Shown: positions 18,001 to 25,309, numbered from the stretch's first letter. The stretch is 42,111 bases of DNA from an uncultured Spirochaetia bacterium (GCA_937960625.1 CALGPD010000273.1:1-42111); one strand, 5' to 3'. Numbers and translations are program-made. Notes: generated by a model from the sequence alone, not told the origin.

Positions 18001-18719
18001 AAAATGCTCCCGTTCGGCTTTACAATATTCATGGTCATTTGAGATTGTTCGCCTGTAAAAAGGGAAATTATAAACAATATAAAACCAATAACAAAAGCAA
18101 GCATAAAGTTAAAAGACGTTGTAGAACGTAAATTCTTAGGATTTAATTTATTTACAAAGAAGAATATAAAAACGAGCATTATGAAATATGACATAATAAT
18201 GCCGATAGAATCACCGGAAAATATCCTGATAAAGTCAGCAACAACGTGTATAGGATATGCAACGATAGGCAATACAACTAAAAAACCAAATGCGGTAAAA
18301 ATAGTATTAAGGGCTTTTGAACCGCTGTAACGTTTAACCAAAAACAAATAAAGAGAGTTAACTCTATATCTGTCAGCAATCTTTAATATTTTTCCAAAAA
18401 TCGGTACAAATATTAGAAGTGCGGCTAATATACCAGCATAAAGTGCAATGTAATTGGCAAAACCTGCATCGCCTCCCGCGGACGCAAGGCCGGGTGTTCC
18501 TAATACAATCCACATTCCAAAATATGAACCAACTACTGATAATCCGTAGGTAAATAATGTTGTACTTGTTTCTGCATCACGGAATTTTTTAAGAGCTTTA
18601 TTTGAAATATAAAACGTTAATACAAGAATTATAAAAATAAGGCCAAAAATTCCTACACCATAAGCAATATCAAAATCTTTCCAGATAAGTGTTTTAGATA
18701 ATATTAAATTTAGCATCAA
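15039..18719 (-). CDS. Na+/solute symporter fused to GAF, SpoIIE phosphatase and TPRs
   Basis: A multi-domain sensor-effector. Residues about 20-495 are a sodium/solute symporter (SSS/SLC5) membrane domain with about 13 helices. Residues 530-600 look like a winged-helix-like linker, followed by coiled coil (610-650), a GAF domain (650-805) and a second coiled coil (805-855). A SpoIIE/RsbU-type PP2C phosphatase follows (865-1088), with metal ligands visible as Asp883 in GDYYDF, Asp901 in VDVSGHG, Asp1025 in FTDG and Asp1077-Asp1078 in NDDRT. Three TPRs (1110-1222) end the protein. CbrA-type proteins join the same transporter domain to a histidine kinase; here a phosphatase replaces the kinase. 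Solute transport or binding probably controls dephosphorylation of an anti-anti-sigma factor, which is not in the window. The upstream gene's stop overlaps ATG 18716 by one base; TTG 18719 is two bases earlier and better spaced from AGGGG. Confidence 0.85.
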   Translation of the reverse strand: MMLNLILSKTLIWKDFDIAYGVGIFGLIFIILVLTFYISNKALKKFRDAETSTTLFTYGLSVVGSYFGMWIVLGTPGLASAGGDAGFANYIALYAGILAALLIFVPIFGKILKIADRYRVNSLYLFLVKRYSGSKALNTIFTAFGFLVVLPIVAYPIHVVADFIRIFSGDSIGIIMSYFIMLVFIFFFVNKLNPKNLRSTTSFNFMLAFVIGFILFIISLFTGEQSQMTMNIVKPNGSIFISLFILGLITMFTLPRQFNIIRADLKTNKYTYLKVIIVCFALFIPLFHLISPYAGWGGYLYNIKTGNDFTLKAFAIFALVLGAALSTIGPQLNAFTRIVHEGIMSNFFRKTKSALKWSFIASFLFILFSVFLFGLLHGLIVDAYKLQIPAHYMQIKSTYVLSKLFFSSMIFLGSFFIILIGGLYWRRGNKFGALMGFTLGFIVWILVELLPQFTGVSVLSKIIKMDYGQGWYTLTAMACIYLTTLFFYVLVSLITPKDSESLVAGYVNIDDAGVDFFISEDIQSFMTDTAKTPLRMEIIAYFKDNFTNQYTLRDLLVRLFWKGEFHEDEVEAALKELAGIELLKEIIRNNVRYYQYNVKDAKLDDIVENFTRSYYTAKQLFYKQAEDEFNRQSEKLRKEKQKLSDEVGLLEIFMEVSETFSKVLETELLYKSVAELATKQLGFDSTEIYLKNKDGSISLKQIFYSNYSHLTQSDDYFDELFQNDEDKQQQLNEILETGEPFIMNDPEKSIGEEKSVYAVYPIKEDGKISAFMEVGYSGRGRRIADKELNRLKIFINTVELTFASVRLFEGLEEKVRQRTAQLNKANEDMKELNSKLEAANIEMKRELKVASQIQQAIVPKELPTQSDFDIGYFWVPMVEVSGDYYDFIDIGEGKYGILIVDVSGHGVPSGLVTTMAKIGFNNHSKPGVTTAEICDMVNREIYSILGDIGFYLTAFYGVFDTNTYELQYTNAGHEPSYWIKKGSNNVDDIVLLESPGFFIGSFDGAEYGYNTVKLSPGDIVVFFTDGIPEARNPKGGFYEEERLKELIISNQNMKAQELADYLYDDVVKFAEGRAANDDRTTLIFSVTGNGPKKAPAKAISEKDEVMKEFIDYWNKGAGLVKEAKYEKAIEAFKQALKISPNNIKVMINLGHIYRKQKNYDLALEHYLHALEHNDNNSEVHNALGVVYYYKKDLQNAKIHFEKALDLKPDLNSAKVNIEKINKLLEK

Positions 18720-19153
18720 TCTTTTCCCCTAAAAAAGAAAACATATACACCGACAGCTAATAGAACTACGGTAGAGAGAATTTGAAAAAAGATAACCATT
18801 AACGCAAAAGAAGTCTTTTTGATAAATATCTGCGGATATATTCCTAAAAAAATAACAACCAAGAATAAAAGAAAGTAAAAATAACTTTTAGAAAAAAAAG
18901 TTTGCTTCTCTTGAGTTTTACGCATCGTGCTTTTTATATTTTCAATTCTAGTCCTCATATTGGCTTTAAAACGTGTCTTGCTTTTATCAAGAAAACTATC
19001 ACTTGACATTTCAAGTGCTTTTTCAGCATCTTCAAAACGTTTACGCCATTTAGGATTCGTACCTGCAGCGGATACTAGAGTTAAAAAATCTTTATCAGCT
19101 ATAGTGCCGCTAATATATTCATCTAATAATTCTTCAAAATCGGATTCAAGCAT
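18716..19153 (-). CDS. Anti-sigma-like two-helix membrane protein
   Basis: The N-terminal 50 residues (LLDEYISGTIADKDF, then a WRKRFEDAEKAL helix) resemble the start of anti-sigma or zinc-finger-less regulator proteins (D/E-x-Y-hydrophobic-x-G followed by residue-pair helices). There are no zinc-binding Cys/His residues. Two transmembrane helices lie at about 91-108 and 114-141. Its stop overlaps the start of the symporter-SpoIIE fusion (TGATG), so the two are co-translated and probably interact. AGGGG lies six bases before the ATG, and a strong promoter lies at 19225-19253. The anti-sigma idea is inference from N-terminal resemblance and from the phosphatase next door. It could instead be a small accessory subunit of the transporter. 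Confidence 0.6.
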   Translation of the reverse strand: MLESDFEELLDEYISGTIADKDFLTLVSAAGTNPKWRKRFEDAEKALEMSSDSFLDKSKTRFKANMRTRIENIKSTMRKTQEKQTFFSKSYFYFLLFLVVIFLGIYPQIFIKKTSFALMVIFFQILSTVVLLAVGVYVFFFRGKD

Positions 19154-19224
19154 CTTGAGCCCCTAGTATTTTCTTTAACTTCTACTTGTTGAAAGTAAAT
19201 GTAATATTTATGAAACACGTTAAC

Positions 19225-19253
19225 ATTCTATACAATAAAAAATAGCATGTCAA
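19225..19253 (-). promoter_or_regulatory. Strong promoter of the symporter-SpoIIE operon
   Basis: Minus strand TTGACA (19253-19248), 17-base spacer, TAGAAT (19230-19225). The leader to the ATG at 19153 is about 65 bases. Confidence 0.55.
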
Positions 19254-19348
19254 GTTTTTTTCAATTCAGATATTTTTAATATCGTCAGAAAATCAGCAAA
19301 AATACTAATTTTTTTTGTATATTATATTAATAACAATTTTTCTTTGAT

Positions 19349-21121
19349 TTATTCTTTGTTAAAATAAGAATATACAGAAATAGCACTTTTTTTATCTATC
19401 CCGCTCTTTATAATTCTTTCAATATCAGAGTTAGCAAGTTCTTCAATAGATTTATAATATTTCATTAGTATCTTTTTTTTCTTAGGGCCAATTCCCTTAA
19501 TTTCATCGAGAATTGAAAAACGCATCTTTTTGCTGCGCAATTTCTTATGAAAAGTTATTCCAAACCTATGTGCTTCATCTCTAATTTTTATCAACAGCCT
19601 TAACCCTTCATTTGTATGTTCTAAATTTAAATCAGGGCGCTTATCAGAAAAAACAATAGTTTCCCGTTTTTTAGCAAGCCCGATAACGGGAATATCAGAA
19701 AGCTCCAAAGCATTCAGAATTTTCTTTGCGACATTAACCTGGCCCTGGCCTCCGTCTATTAATATTAAATCCGGTTTAAGCAAACCTTCATTTATAACTC
19801 TCGTATATCTTCTAGAAACGACTTCCTGCATCATTCCAAAATCATCAGGCCCCTGTTTGCTTCTAATCTTAAAAATACGGTAATTCTTTTTATCCGGCCT
19901 GCCGTTAAAAAAACTCACCATTGAACCTACCGCTAATAAACCGTCCGTATTTGAAATATCAAAGCATTCGATTCTTCTTGGAAGTAAATCTACTCCTATT
20001 GCATTTTTCAATTCAACTAAAGCACCTTCTTTTTCAGAAAGTTTTTTGTCTTTAAGAAACTCATATTTCGCATTATTGTCCGCCATATCAAGCATGCGCT
20101 TTTTAATTCCTTTTTTGGGATATAAAAGCTTAACACCGTTCTTTTTATTCAGCATTTGTACAACGAGAAAAAAATCACTGATTTCATGCGGTAAAAAAAT
20201 CTCATCAGGAACTTGATTATCTTCATAATACTGAGCAATAAAATAAGTTAATGCCTGCTCTTTATCTTCTTTGATTTCAGAAGAATAAGCCCGTTTGCCC
20301 AATAATTTACCTTCACGAAAAAACAGTACCGTAAAGTAATACTTATTCATTTGAGAGTAAAAACCAATAACATCTCTGTCCTTTTTATCCGCAGTGTATA
20401 CTTTCTGATTTTCACTAATTCGGTTTACAAAATTTAATTGGTCGCGAAAAAATGCAGCTTTTTCAAACTCAAGTTTTTCACTTGCTTGTTTCATGGCTTT
20501 TTCAAGCCTTTTTGAAAGATTATCAAGTTTTCCGCTCAAAAATATCATTACGTTTTCCAGAACTTTTCCATACTCTTCTTTAGTAATCCCGCCTGTACAT
20601 GCTCCGGAGCATCTGCCTATATGATAATTTAAACATGGTTTAATGTTTTTGTTTTGAGTTATTTTTTTATTACATGTTCTAACTTTGAAAAGCCTTTGGA
20701 TAATTTCTAGATTTCTATATATAATATTCACGTTAGTATATGGGCCAAAGTATTTACTGCCATCGTTGACGAATTTACGCGTTTTTAATACCCTGGGAAA
20801 ATCTTCATACAAAGTTACTTTAATAAACGGGTAAGATTTATTGTCCTTTAAATCAATATTAAAGCGGGGTTTATGCTTTTTAATTAAATTAGCCTCAAGA
20901 ATTAATGCTTCAACTTCATTTGCAGTAATAATAAAATCAAGAGATTTTATAGACGATACCAACGCGTTAGTTTTGGGGTCAGCATGTTTTTTTGAAAAAT
21001 AAGAATTCACGCGTTTTTTTAAATTTATGGCTTTACCTATATAAATAATTTTCTTTTCGTTATTTTTATATAAATACACTCCGCTCTTTTCCGGGAGTTT
21101 ACTTAAATTGTTAATATCCAT
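19349..21121 (-). CDS. uvrC: UvrC excinuclease subunit
   Basis: Makes the dual incisions of nucleotide excision repair, working with UvrA and UvrB in the cytoplasm. The N-terminal GIY-YIG nuclease is clear (GVYLYKNNEKKIIYIGKAIN at about 14-33). A Cys cluster PCLNYHIGRCSGAC follows at about 163-176, then a UVR motif in LEKAMKQASEKLEFEKAAFF at about 205-224. The UvrC RNase H-like domain contains IECFDISN and LILIDGGQGQVNVA, and a helix-hairpin-helix tail contains IKGIGPKKKKILM. Length 590 is normal. No clear ribosome-binding site precedes the ATG. Transcribed alone, divergent from the tRNA gene. Confidence 0.96.
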   Translation of the reverse strand: MDINNLSKLPEKSGVYLYKNNEKKIIYIGKAINLKKRVNSYFSKKHADPKTNALVSSIKSLDFIITANEVEALILEANLIKKHKPRFNIDLKDNKSYPFIKVTLYEDFPRVLKTRKFVNDGSKYFGPYTNVNIIYRNLEIIQRLFKVRTCNKKITQNKNIKPCLNYHIGRCSGACTGGITKEEYGKVLENVMIFLSGKLDNLSKRLEKAMKQASEKLEFEKAAFFRDQLNFVNRISENQKVYTADKKDRDVIGFYSQMNKYYFTVLFFREGKLLGKRAYSSEIKEDKEQALTYFIAQYYEDNQVPDEIFLPHEISDFFLVVQMLNKKNGVKLLYPKKGIKKRMLDMADNNAKYEFLKDKKLSEKEGALVELKNAIGVDLLPRRIECFDISNTDGLLAVGSMVSFFNGRPDKKNYRIFKIRSKQGPDDFGMMQEVVSRRYTRVINEGLLKPDLILIDGGQGQVNVAKKILNALELSDIPVIGLAKKRETIVFSDKRPDLNLEHTNEGLRLLIKIRDEAHRFGITFHKKLRSKKMRFSILDEIKGIGPKKKKILMKYYKSIEELANSDIERIIKSGIDKKSAISVYSYFNKE

Positions 21122-21225
21122 TGATATAATTTAAACACAAAAAACCAATTATTAAAGACTTTCTTAATATTGAAATAATACTGTTTTATAAACTCAGTTT
21201 GTATAAAAGTTTTTTTATAATTTAG

Positions 21226-21254
21226 TTGACACAGGTCATATTTTTTACTAAACT
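21226..21254 (+). promoter_or_regulatory. Promoter of tRNA-Gly
   Basis: TTGACA (21226-21231), 17-base spacer, TAAACT (21249-21254). The predicted start is about 16 bases before the mature tRNA 5' end. The -35 is perfect, the -10 weak. Confidence 0.45.
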
Positions 21255-21276
21255 TAGTATTCATTAAATTATACTT

Positions 21277-21349
21277 GCGTGAGTAGCTCAGCTGGTAGAG
21301 CTCCACCTTGCCAAGGTGGTTGTCGCCGGTTCGAATCCGGTCTCACGCT
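21277..21349 (+). tRNA. tRNA-Gly (GCC anticodon)
   Basis: A full cloverleaf can be drawn. The acceptor stem is GCGTGAG (21277-21283) with CTCACGC (21342-21348). The D stem is GCTC/GAGC, the anticodon stem CCACC/GGTGG enclosing TTGCCAA with anticodon GCC at 21310-21312, and the T arm is GCCGG-TTCGAAT-CCGGT. The discriminator is T at 21349. CCA is not encoded and must be added enzymatically. A terminator follows within six bases. Confidence 0.96.
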
Positions 21350-21354
21350 AATCT

Positions 21355-21385
21355 AAACCCCGTTGACAAGACGGGGTTTTATTTT
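21355..21385 (+). terminator. Terminator of tRNA-Gly
   Basis: A 9-base-pair stem (21355-21363 with 21371-21379), seven-base loop, then TTTTATTTT. Confidence 0.88.
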
Positions 21386-21448
21386 ATCCAAATGATTAAT
21401 TTTTTATTTCATAAAAATTAAATTGAACTATATAACGAATAAAAAACT

Positions 21449-21476
21449 TTGAAAATATTTGTCAATACGTTATAAT
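21449..21476 (+). promoter_or_regulatory. Promoter upstream of the 106-residue protein
   Basis: TTGAAA (21449-21454), 16-base spacer, perfect TATAAT (21471-21476). It implies a leader of about 120 bases before the ATG at 21605. That leader contains a small GGCAA/TTGCC hairpin near 21507-21521. Confidence 0.5.
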
Positions 21477-21604
21477 GAATAGTGTAACGTTATTTTTTCA
21501 TGTTCAGGCAATTTTTTTGCCCTATATAAAATATTCTTTGTTAATTTTTATATTAATATTTAAATACGTTACAATTAATTAATAATTTTGAAGGAAGGCA
21601 ATTT

Positions 21605-21925
21605 ATGGCAGAAACAAAACCAAAACCTACAACAACGGCATCTACAAAAAAAAGCAGCAATTTTCTTGAGCAATTCGGAGAACAATTTAAAGGAATTAGT
21701 AAACCAATGCTTGAAGCATTTACAAATAATTTAAAAATGTTTTCAGATAGTATTGCAACTGTTGAAAAAAACTTCGATGCTTTATCACAAAAAGCAGCGC
21801 CATTATTCTCTTATTTAAACGATAAGAGTGGAAAAAACATTGTATACTACGTTTACAAACCGTTTTTAGAACAATTAAAGAGCGGAATTGACACTCTTAC
21901 CAAAGAAATTAACAAACTAATGTAA
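21605..21925 (+). CDS. Small helical protein, phasin-like
   Basis: A 106-residue protein with a Thr/Lys/Pro-rich, probably disordered head (about 1-20) and a largely amphipathic helical body (FLEQFGEQFKGISKPMLEAF, then further heptad-like stretches to the end). It has no signal peptide, membrane helix or Cys. Size and helix pattern recall short phasin-type or PHA-granule-associated proteins, but no diagnostic residue confirms that and no PHA genes are in the window. An R-hydratase-like MaoC gene lies about 2.2 kb away. Translation signals are strong (AGGAAGG before ATG), with a good promoter upstream and a long hairpin downstream. It is probably a well-expressed single gene of unknown function. 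Confidence 0.7.
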   Translation: MAETKPKPTTTASTKKSSNFLEQFGEQFKGISKPMLEAFTNNLKMFSDSIATVEKNFDALSQKAAPLFSYLNDKSGKNIVYYVYKPFLEQLKSGIDTLTKEINKLM

Positions 21926-21931
21926 ATCATA

Positions 21932-21965
21932 TTTTCCGGAAAGTATATAATTTCTTTCCGGAAAA
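21932..21965 (+). terminator. Long hairpin after the 106-residue protein gene
   Basis: A perfect 12-base-pair stem (21932-21943 with 21954-21965) around a 10-base AT loop. The T tract after it is poor, so it may protect the 3' end as much as terminate. Confidence 0.6.
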
Positions 21966-22019
21966 TTCTTCCACTAAAAGCAACATATCGAAAAAATCTA
22001 CAAAAAAATATTTTTTTTA

Positions 22020-22048
22020 TCGAAATTTTACAACAATTAACTTATAAT
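22020..22048 (+). promoter_or_regulatory. Promoter of the 153-residue lipoprotein gene
   Basis: TCGAAA (22020-22025), 17-base spacer, perfect TATAAT (22043-22048), about 28 bases before the ATG at 22077. The -35 is imperfect. Confidence 0.4.
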
Positions 22049-22076
22049 AACATCTACATTATAGCCGGAGGAAAAA

Positions 22077-22538
22077 ATGAAAAAACTTATATCTTTAACT
22101 TTAATCATTGTTGTAGCTTTTTTAGCTTTCAATTGTAAAGGCGGCGGGAAAACCGGAGCTAAATTAAGCGAAGAACAAATAATGCAGCTCAAAAAATTAG
22201 CCCTGCCGATTATGGAAACAATTCAACAAGGAATGAATGAAGATAACTATGAAAAGTATTCAACTGATTTTGATGAGCGAATGAAGAATGCAATAACTGA
22301 AAAAGTATTTAAACAAACACAAACACTTATGAATGACAAAGTAGGCAAGTTTGAAGCATTCACGTTTGACAAAGTAATGAAAAAAGACCAATTCTATGTA
22401 ATAATGTATAAAGGAAAATTTGAAAAAGAAGACAACGTAAAAATTTCACTTTCCATTCAAAAAATTAAAGACAAATACTTTGTTTCAGGTTTATGGTTTA
22501 ATTCCCCAAAACTTAGAAGTATGAAAAAAGATAAATAA
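22077..22538 (+). CDS. Small lipoprotein of unknown function
   Basis: Signal peptide with the relaxed lipobox AFNC, putting lipid on Cys20, followed by a KGGGKTG tether. The remaining 125 or so residues look like one small alpha+beta domain: a helix (about 35-60), a segment with NYEKYSTDFDERMKNA, then strand-like stretches (KDQFYVIMYKGKFEK, KYFVSGLWFNSP). The shape recalls DUF3887-like or NTF2-like folds, but I cannot assign a family. GGAGG precedes the ATG. It has its own promoter and a strong hairpin after it, so it is monocistronic. Predicted membrane-anchored in the periplasm or at the surface. Confidence 0.75.
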   Translation: MKKLISLTLIIVVAFLAFNCKGGGKTGAKLSEEQIMQLKKLALPIMETIQQGMNEDNYEKYSTDFDERMKNAITEKVFKQTQTLMNDKVGKFEAFTFDKVMKKDQFYVIMYKGKFEKEDNVKISLSIQKIKDKYFVSGLWFNSPKLRSMKKDK

Positions 22539-22569
22539 TTAATTATTTACCAAAACATATATATAATAT

Positions 22570-22599
22570 TAGAGGCGGCAATTGCCTTTGCCGCCTCTA
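22570..22599. terminator. Bidirectional terminator hairpin, repeat family member
   Basis: A perfect 12-base-pair GC-rich stem (22570-22581 with 22588-22599), six-base loop, between convergent genes. The same hairpin sequence with the same upstream ATAATAT recurs at 37322-37351. Confidence 0.75.
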
Positions 22600-22649
22600 G
22601 TTTCTACTTTTGAATAAAAATCAAATAAATCTATAATAATATCCAATCT

Positions 22650-23009
22650 TTAATGATGGTCCATTAATATTCCGCGTTTTACGTTCCATGTTTTACATAA
22701 AAAATCAATAATTTGTAATTCTTCTGCATTTATATCTTTATCGGAAACAGAAATCCGCAGTATTATATCTATAAATTTGCGGTAATGTTCCTGACTGACA
22801 TAACGTAAAAGTTTTTTGAATTTTTTATCAGAAACATACTTTTTGTAATATAAATTCTTCAAATGCTCGATATCAATAATTCCATTTTCTTTTAAATAAC
22901 TATCAATTAATTTTTTTTCCTGCTGCTTAAATTCATTGTCAGCATAAACAACGCGTTCTATTATTCCAATAAGTGCAATCTTCTCATTTTCACTAAAATT
23001 TCTATACAT
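22650..23009 (-). CDS. TerB-like helical protein
   Basis: Cytoplasmic, all-helical protein of 119 residues that resembles the TerB/tellurite-resistance fold. It has two similar halves, each with an acidic motif: RVVYADNEFKQQEKKLIDSY at about 18-37 and ISVSDKDINAEELQIIDFL at about 87-105. This matches the A-D-G/N-x...E pattern of TerB repeats, which can bind metal. It lies 26 bases downstream of the GATE membrane protein gene and is probably co-transcribed. No strong ribosome site is visible. TerB-like domains occur in many contexts, so tellurite resistance should not be assumed. Confidence 0.6.
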   Translation of the reverse strand: MYRNFSENEKIALIGIIERVVYADNEFKQQEKKLIDSYLKENGIIDIEHLKNLYYKKYVSDKKFKKLLRYVSQEHYRKFIDIILRISVSDKDINAEELQIIDFLCKTWNVKRGILMDHH

Positions 23010-23035
23010 ACATATACCAATTTAAATAAATTCAA

Positions 23036-23980
23036 TTAAAAGATAATAAAATGAAATACAGCACGGAATAATATTCCAACTAACGCGCCTTTTACAGCAG
23101 GAATTACAACCTCGCCGACGCGTTTTCCCGCGGCGCTTAATATAGCAACACCAACCGGGTCAAATGGATTTACTATTAAACCAGCGATTCTGTTTAATTC
23201 AATGGCAGATAACGCGTTTTCCAATCTCAATTCCATAGCAACACCCATCATTGCCGTTCCCCCGGCTATAAACTTAGTAACTATAGGCAATATTGCTACT
23301 CCGGGAATACCAACCTGAGTAAAAACCGGTGATAATATCCTTTCTAAAAGCCCTATCGCGCCTACTTTTTTAAGAATATTAACAACGAGAATAGCTAATA
23401 CTAACAAGGGAATTGATTTTAGTACAATTTGAAAACCTTCATCCGCGCCTTCAAGAATAATTTTCATTATCCCTTTTTTCTCTTTAACAACAGAATCCTT
23501 AATTGCATTATCTTCTTCTTTATCATGTTCACTGGCAAGTTTTTTAGAAAAAACCCTGTAGGTTACAAAACCGGCTAACAATCCGCCGAGAAAAGAGGAT
23601 AAAGTTAATATAGGATAATTCAAGCCTACAGCCATAAGAGGTATCGCAGCATTTGCTTGAGACATAGTAAAAATCGCAGCTAAAGTTGCGGCAATATGTC
23701 TCTTAGTTACGTGCAGGTTTGTGTCCATTATTTTTAACGTAGAAACCGGAGCTGCAAAACTTACAAAAGCAATTTGCAATAAAGCAAATATACCTATACC
23801 GGGCAAGCCGAATAACGCAAAGACCGGCGAAAGAATTAACGCAATGCGCCTTAACACACCCTTATCTTCAAGTACGCGCATAAACGCCATCATCAATACC
23901 ATGATTGGCAGTAAGATATGCAATGCTAATATTACACCGGATTTACCGGAACTTTTAAGAATATCAAAAAATACTTGCAA
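23036..23980 (-). CDS. Nucleoside-recognition (GATE) domain membrane protein
   Basis: Polytopic inner-membrane protein with two copies of the nucleoside-recognition/GATE domain, as in SpmA/SpmB and YjiH-like proteins. The first spans about 15-130 (HILLPIMVLMMAFMRVLED, then GLPGIGIFALLQIAF) and the second about 190-300 (ILKKVGAIGLLERILSPVF, then VGIPGVAILPIVTKFIAGG). The internal duplication is visible as G(L/I)PG(I/V) in each half. A charged cytoplasmic linker separates them. I prefer the TTG at 23980 because AAGGGGG ends five bases before it; an earlier TTG at 23995 would lie upstream of that site. Function in non-sporulating bacteria is not established. Linked to the TerB-like gene. Confidence 0.7.
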   Translation of the reverse strand: MQVFFDILKSSGKSGVILALHILLPIMVLMMAFMRVLEDKGVLRRIALILSPVFALFGLPGIGIFALLQIAFVSFAAPVSTLKIMDTNLHVTKRHIAATLAAIFTMSQANAAIPLMAVGLNYPILTLSSFLGGLLAGFVTYRVFSKKLASEHDKEEDNAIKDSVVKEKKGIMKIILEGADEGFQIVLKSIPLLVLAILVVNILKKVGAIGLLERILSPVFTQVGIPGVAILPIVTKFIAGGTAMMGVAMELRLENALSAIELNRIAGLIVNPFDPVGVAILSAAGKRVGEVVIPAVKGALVGILFRAVFHFIIF

Positions 23981-24097
23981 AAAAGCCCCCTTCAAATATG
24001 TTTATATACATTATTAACAATACCCTAAATGCATAATAATGCAAGTTTATTTTTTCTTTCCATAAATAATTAAAATAAAATTCTATTAAACAACTTT

Positions 24098-24544
24098 TTA
24101 GTCAACATACTTTTCCATATTTTTTAGAATTATTACGCCTTCGCCCTGAACAACGTATTCGCCTTTTTGATTTTGGCAATATGTTGAAAGAGTTAATAAT
24201 TTCCCGTCAACATCAACAACTTCCGCGGTAGCGGTTATGGTATCGCCAATGTAAACGGGTTTTAAAAAGTGAAAACTCTGGGTTTTATATAAAATATCTT
24301 CACGGAAAAGTTTTGCGCCCACTGCGCCTGAGATTAAACTCGTTGTCAGAAAACCATGCGCAATTGGTTTTTTAAATGACGTTGTTTTTGCGTAGTCTTT
24401 ATCGAAATGAAGCCGGTTATCATCGTGAGAAATCCGGCGGAATAACCTTAAGTCTTTTTTCTTAATTTTCCTTTTAACAACGCCTTTACGTCCAATTAAC
24501 GGATGATTTCCGGTTGTGCTGTTATCGGGAACCAGATGTACCAT
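24098..24544 (-). CDS. MaoC-like enoyl-CoA hydratase
   Basis: Hot-dog-fold (R)-specific enoyl-CoA hydratase-like enzyme, expected to hydrate 2-enoyl-CoA to (R)-3-hydroxyacyl-CoA. The hydratase-2 motif is intact: Asp41 and His46 in HDDNRLHFD, then FKKPIAHGFLTTSL, with the conserved Ala-His-Gly at 62-64. A later strand motif is YIGDTITATAEVVDV. Length 148 is typical of single-domain members. GAGGAG precedes the ATG. It stands alone, with no fatty-acid or PHA synthase genes beside it. It could serve fatty-acid synthesis, beta-oxidation or PHA precursor supply. Confidence 0.85.
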   Translation of the reverse strand: MVHLVPDNSTTGNHPLIGRKGVVKRKIKKKDLRLFRRISHDDNRLHFDKDYAKTTSFKKPIAHGFLTTSLISGAVGAKLFREDILYKTQSFHFLKPVYIGDTITATAEVVDVDGKLLTLSTYCQNQKGEYVVQGEGVIILKNMEKYVD

Positions 24545-24695
24545 AATATTTTCTCCTCATACTAAGATGACCACATATAAATTAACATTACGCATACAGC
24601 CCGACAAGAAAAATACGAAAAACTTTACCCATAAAAAAACTAAACATAAACTATAAAAAATAATATTAAAAATTCGTTGATTTTATAAAGCAGAC

Positions 24696-24983
24696 ATGAT
24701 AAAATATAATATGTTCACGCGAAACAAAACACTTTATATTGCCGTTCTTTTAATCCTTGCTTTATTCGTTATAAATGCCGCGGACAAAAAGAAAAATGAC
24801 AAATATAAAGAGTATTTTAAAGAACTAAAACTAAAGCTTGAAGGGTGCTGGAATTTATGTGAAGCAAGAAGAAGGGCTTGTTTTAGAATAAACCTAAAAT
24901 GCCACAGATGTTTACAGGCTTGCAGAAACCGGTATTATCTGTGCCGGTATAAATGCATAAAGAGGTATTCTACTCCGCGGTAA
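24696..24983 (+). CDS. Exported eight-cysteine peptide
   Basis: A 95-residue protein with an N-terminal hydrophobic segment (about 12-28, ending INAADKK), probably a cleaved signal. The mature part of about 65 residues is highly basic and contains eight Cys at 51, 55, 62, 69, 72, 76, 83 and 87. The spacing x3, x6, x6, x2, x3, x6, x3 is nearly symmetrical. Paired CxxxC motifs on helices suggest a disulfide-stapled helical hairpin, similar in form to CHCH-type or small Cys-rich secreted proteins, though I recognise no family. An alternative start is Met6 (24711); neither has a strong ribosome site. It converges with the DUF2892 gene across a 2-base gap. Function unknown. Confidence 0.62.
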   Translation: MIKYNMFTRNKTLYIAVLLILALFVINAADKKKNDKYKEYFKELKLKLEGCWNLCEARRRACFRINLKCHRCLQACRNRYYLCRYKCIKRYSTPR

Positions 24984-24985
24984 GT

Positions 24986-25171
24986 TTATCTATTAGACTT
25001 AATTAATTTTGCCGCTCTTTTACAAGGACAGACACCGCTTATACCCGCGACGAGCGGAGCAGCACCTATAATTCCCAGCCTGGAGTTAAAAACAAAGCAT
25101 ACGATAATTATAATTGCAACGCCGAGAACGGATAATAAAACTCTCGTTGTGTTATTTAAATTTTCTTTCAT
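24986..25171 (-). CDS. DUF2892 (YgaP-like) small membrane protein
   Basis: A 61-residue membrane protein matching the DUF2892 pattern: an N-terminal NLNNTTRVLLSVLG, a hydrophobic helix, then GIIGAAPLVAGISGVCPCKR, corresponding to the family's G-x-x-PL-x-x-G-x-x-G-x-CP motif. Two short helices form a hairpin. The family often accompanies rhodanese domains and sulfur metabolism, as in YgaP, but none is present here. The usual single Cys after the second helix is a CPC pair. No clear ribosome-binding site is visible, yet the motif is convincing. Confidence 0.68.
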   Translation of the reverse strand: MKENLNNTTRVLLSVLGVAIIIIVCFVFNSRLGIIGAAPLVAGISGVCPCKRAAKLIKSNR

Positions 25172-25309
25172 ATTTATTATTTACGGTATTTATTTTGAGC
25201 ACATTATTAAATTATTTGAAACGGACAATTTTATTCAGGATAATATATTGATTTTTCAATTATTTTAGTAAAAATGTCCCTATCCTTAAAAATTAATCTT
25301 AATTTGTGG

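Noticed and set aside
15039..18719. Sensor histidine kinase (CbrA-like) reading of the large fusion
   Set aside because: There is no HisKA phospho-acceptor helix or HATPase_c N/G boxes. The GDYYDF, VDVSGHG, FTDG and NDDRT motifs are those of a SpoIIE phosphatase.
22570..22599. CRISPR-type repeat
   Set aside because: Only two distant copies exist in the window, both single hairpins between convergent genes, with no spacers or cas genes.
22650..23009. Tellurite-resistance gene
   Set aside because: Only the general TerB-like fold pattern is visible and no other ter genes are present, so a resistance role is not supported.
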